Shown: piece after piece, positions 60,941 through 64,000 of the stretch
Layout of the letters: each line of letters begins with the position of its first letter
How positions within the stretch are numbered: position 1 is the first letter of the stretch
DNA from: Brachionus manjavacas
Lineage: Eukaryota > Rotifera > Eurotatoria > Ploima > Brachionidae
Assembly (NCBI GenBank): GCA_019054805.1
Contig: JAHQIY010000006.1
Coordinates: 4,712,001 to 4,776,000 of the forward strand
Direction of reading: 5' to 3'
DNA length: 64,000 nucleotides
Made by a program: the position numbers and the translations under genes
The notes under the pieces: generated by a model
Told to the model about the DNA's origin: nothing
Seen by the model: only the letters and a program-made list of their open reading frames with translations
Databases searched by the model: none

Positions 60941-62673
60941 TTAATGATGAGCGACAGGCTGTTCTCGTTGTTGACGGGAATATTGATTTCCACCTGAACC
61001 AGACCTTTGTCCTGAGTTCGAAAATCCTCCTCTAAATGCTCCGCGTCCTCCGCGATAGCCACCACCACCACCACCACTACCATTTCTCGGTCCATTATCT
61101 CCTCTATCTCCTCTATCACTTCTTTCACCTCTGTCACCTCTATCACCTCTTGGTTGATAGTTACCGCCACCAGATCTCCTTTGTTCATAATTTCGTCTTT
61201 GGTCATAATTTTTATTCCCATTGTATTCACGGTGACCTCCTCGTCCTCCACGGTACTCCTGCAAAACAAATTAATATATAAATTTTTTCAAAATTTTCAT
61301 TACTCTTTGTCCTTCGTTTTGGAAATTTCCGAGGGATTGTGATTGATTTTTAACATGAACTTGCTCTGGATCTTGTAATTGAGGCTCATGCATTTGTTCT
61401 TCCTGTTGTATTTCTGAATCTTGTAAAAAGTTAATTCCTTCATTGTTACTTTGCAGGAATTCGTTTATATTAGTTGACGGATTTAAGGTGCTAAAAAAGG
61501 CTTTAGATTGTGGCTGTTGCTGTTGGGCATTTTGAGTATTTTCCGGATTATAATCTGTTGAATTGACTAGAACATATTCGTCTGAGGTATTTTGGTACAT
61601 TTGTTGTTCTTGTTCATTTTGGACTTGTTCATTCAGGTTCATGGTTTGGACTTCGTTGATTAAATTCTGTTCTTCAGACTGAGCTGGCTCGACTAGTTCC
61701 TCTTGCACTTGTTCAGGCTGCTGGGTCTGTTGGTTCCAATAGTTGCAAGTAAAAATTTTTTCAAATAGCTTTTTCAAATCATTATAAGTGACTTGTTGAC
61801 CAGTTAATTCCTGGTTAAAGGACGTAATGGGTTTGTTTCGACCTTCAATGGTGAACAACATGTGATCGGCTGCTTCGGTAGATGACTTTTCCAAATTGGT
61901 GCCAATCTCAGAAGGCTCAATTAGCTTATGAAATTCGTCGAGCATCGAAAGCTCTTGTTCGGTCAATTTCTTTAAAACAAAAATTAACAAAAAAAATTGA
62001 TTAAAAAATGTGTTCATTGATTACAATTGCTCCCGAGGATTCTGTCAAAAAGTTGTTTCTGACGTTCTCGTCGCCAAATGTTTCCAAAAGAGAATTAATT
62101 TTGTGGGCTTCTCTGAGTCTTTCCTTAAGGATTTCCTCTCTCTCGAGCTGCTCTTTTTTAGCTTGCCTTTTTTGCTGTTTCATGGCCTTGAATAACATTT
62201 AGATAATTAAAAAAAAAATATAATTTATTTTTTTTATTACATCATTGGAAAGGCTGATAAATTGCTTTTCTAGCTCACGGGCTAGTTCCAAAGTTCGCAC
62301 TACTTCGTCGTATTTACTAACCGCCAAGAGCTGGTCTTCGTTTAAAGGTATCTTCGATGCCTTGTATTCATCCAACTTGGACTAGATAAAACAAAAAATT
62401 AATTTTATTTTTTAAGTTTATTCAATACCAATCACATACTCTTCGTTTTTCCAGATTTCGGACTTTTTTTTCGATAATTATCAGTGATTGTTTTATAAAT
62501 TCGGGTTGCTCTTGTGGAGTTTTGTTACCAGTCGTAGCGCCTTGGCTAGTTTTTTGTTGTTCGGACGCTCCACTAGGGCCTTGTTCGACCTTAGCAACAG
62601 CATTGGCAATTTTGTTCTCAACTTTGGTACTTTTTTGTTTTTGAACTGGAGCTTTGGATTCAGCAGTTGGCAT
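60941..62673 (-). CDS. CAPRIN: Caprin (cytoplasmic activation/proliferation-associated protein) homologue
   Basis: Five exons (62673-62440, 62381-62241, 62186-62025, 61969-61304, 61258-60941), all phase 0, give 1521 nt, or 506 residues. Caprins are RNA-binding regulators of translation in ribonucleoprotein and stress granules, partners of G3BP and FMRP. The conserved HR1 helical region runs from about 60 to 260: KKVRNLEKRR, SKLDEYKASKIPLNEDQLLA, VSKYDEVVRTLELARELEKQ, FGDENVRNNFL, LTEQELSMLDEFHKL and FEKIFTCNYW. A Gln/Glu-rich linker follows. Exon 5 encodes an RGG-box tail (EYRGGRGGHRE, GDRGDRGERSDRGDRGD, GGGGGYRGGRGAFRGG) that binds RNA. Without the short exon 3-4 join at GAI/KLTEQ the HR1 match is lost, which fixes that splice. 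Vertebrate caprin-1 is about 709 residues; the middle part is shorter here. Confidence 0.9.
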
Positions 62674-64000
62674 TTTTGGTTAATTTTTTTTCAAAATTAG
62701 ATAGTCTAAAAGTTAACAAATAGATATTGGAAAAAAAGCTAACATAAATTTGAGTCAACTACGCCTAACTCGGTCTAATAACAGAGAAAAAACTCGGTTT
62801 TTATATATTTTTTTTTAAATTTAAAACACGTGAATTTCACTAGTGAAGCTATTTTTAAGTCAATATAGATACATGGTAATTTAGAGAGCATAGACAGATT
62901 CTTATGAAATGAAATAAAATAAATTTTTCTCTAAAATTACGACGAAATTTTAAAGATTGTGCGAGAATTTAATTTTATTTGATGAATGTATGAATTAGAT
63001 AAGCATGCTTTTGCGCTCCTATTTCTGTATGATATTCTTTCGAATTTGAATGCAAATTAACTACTCACTTTTGTTCACTTAAGCTGGGTAACAAAATGAA
63101 ATTTTAATTTTGAAATTTTGAGGCAAAACTTAACTAATTTTGCATTTAAAATTAATTTAAAGAAATTTTTAAATTACCAAGCAACACAACGCCTATCTTT
63201 TGACAAAAATATCTAAGAAATTTTATTTTTATTTGCCCTTCAAATTTTTATTTTGGCCTTGGTTGAGTCTATACCAAAATTTTACAGGCCAAAAAACTTA
63301 TAAGCGTAAATCATGAAAAATATAAAAAATGAATTTTTTATTTAAAAAAATTTAGAATAATATTAAAATTGACTTTTTTAGATTAATATCGATAAAAAGG
63401 TAAAAACTCTAAGTGATTTCGGTTACCCAAATTAACAAAAATTTCACTATCTACCTGAATTTCTAAAAAACAAATGAGTTAAACTTGAGAAATAATTTTC
63501 TTTTTTTTAATAAACATTAATGATTAATAATTTTAATAATTTAGAATAAATAATCAAATAAACAAATAAACTTTTTATCGCGAACGCTTTGCAAAACTTT
63601 CGAACCAAAATAATGAAACTTTAGTACTTTTTAAATCAGAGCCTTTAACAGAAGTTTGAAACAAAATTTATATATTTTCATTTAATTAACCAAAAAAAAA
63701 TAAAATAAAATATCTAAATTTTAAGCAAAATTAAATTTTAGATTAACAAAAGAAAATTATTCATTAAATAATTTATTTTTGTCTGAAAATTTGCTTTAAA
63801 ATTTATCCAAAAAATTACTTCTCATTTACATATTTATTTTCTTCTTTTTATATAACTTTTAACATTAGAAAATTGAGAATTTAACGACCAAAAATAAGAT
63901 AAAATTTTTTTTATAATAATATAAAATTAAAATATTATAAAATGAAAAAATTGGTTCTGGAAATTGTTTAAATATAAAATACATTTAAGCTTCTTCAAAT
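62674..64000. other. Caprin upstream region to window end
   Basis: The 5' flank of caprin. A candidate 5' UTR runs immediately upstream of the ATG. The rest is AT-rich with no coding exon, RNA gene or repeat I can support. Confidence 0.45.

Noticed and set aside
60916-61269. 117-codon frame overlapping the last caprin exon in another frame
   Set aside because: It is the shifted reading of the RGG-box codons; its Val/Glu/Ile repeats are an artefact of GGN-CGN repeats.
1-64000. CRISPR arrays, bacterial operons, LTR retrotransposons, retroviruses, Polintons
   Set aside because: No direct-repeat/spacer array, no ribosome-binding-site operon structure, and no protease, integrase, capsid or paired long terminal repeats were seen; every retroelement piece reads as non-LTR.

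Overview
This is an extremely AT-rich animal nuclear window (roughly a quarter G+C by eye). It carries spliced genes for metazoan protein families: a proteolipid/M6 protein, caprin, RELCH, whirlin, TMEM104, MITD1, MGME1, the NEDD8-activating enzyme subunit UBA3, and a CCR4 deadenylase of the CNOT6 type. Most introns are 45-80 nt with GTAA-type donors, and a few are 0.9-2.8 kb. There is no bacterial or viral layout. The composition, tiny introns and gene set suggest a small invertebrate, possibly a monogonont rotifer such as Brachionus, but no sequence search supports that identification. All exon joins were read by eye from splice sites, open frames and remembered family sequences. In every complete multi-exon model the exon lengths sum to a whole number of codons.

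Layout. At 1-149 (-) is the start of a gene leaving the window. At 4.4-21.4 kb, five minus-strand genes follow one another: MGME1, a secreted GPR158/GPR179-type ectodomain protein, TMEM104, MITD1 and an intronless UBA3. A plus-strand tRNA-Leu(UAA) lies between the first two. At 21.4-29.5 kb is an 8-kb gene-free region with retrotransposon and DNA-transposon debris. At 29.5-34.7 kb (+) is CNOT6/CCR4. At 34.7-37.1 kb are two LINE remnants. At 37.1-46.6 kb (-) are RELCH and a whirlin-like scaffold. At 46.6-54.2 kb is a second desert with one orphan exon-like frame. At 54.2-57.3 kb (+) are an M6 proteolipid gene and an unrecognised 347-residue gene. At 57.3-60.9 kb is a Tc1 fossil and a LINE fragment, and at 60.9-62.7 kb (-) is caprin.

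The genes do not form an operon or one pathway. They cover mitochondrial DNA maintenance, membrane transport, ESCRT/abscission, neddylation, mRNA decay and translation control, endosome/Golgi lipid traffic, a PDZ scaffold and a neural membrane protein. The most unusual gene is the 1029-residue ectodomain protein (6430-12596). It repeats the Cache-plus-EGF module of the class C orphan receptors GPR158/GPR179 but has no seven-helix domain. The non-coding space holds at least four inverted-repeat elements (two with convincing target-site duplications), a three-copy SINE-like family, and fragments of several non-LTR retrotransposons. I saw no LTR element, retrovirus, Polinton or CRISPR array.
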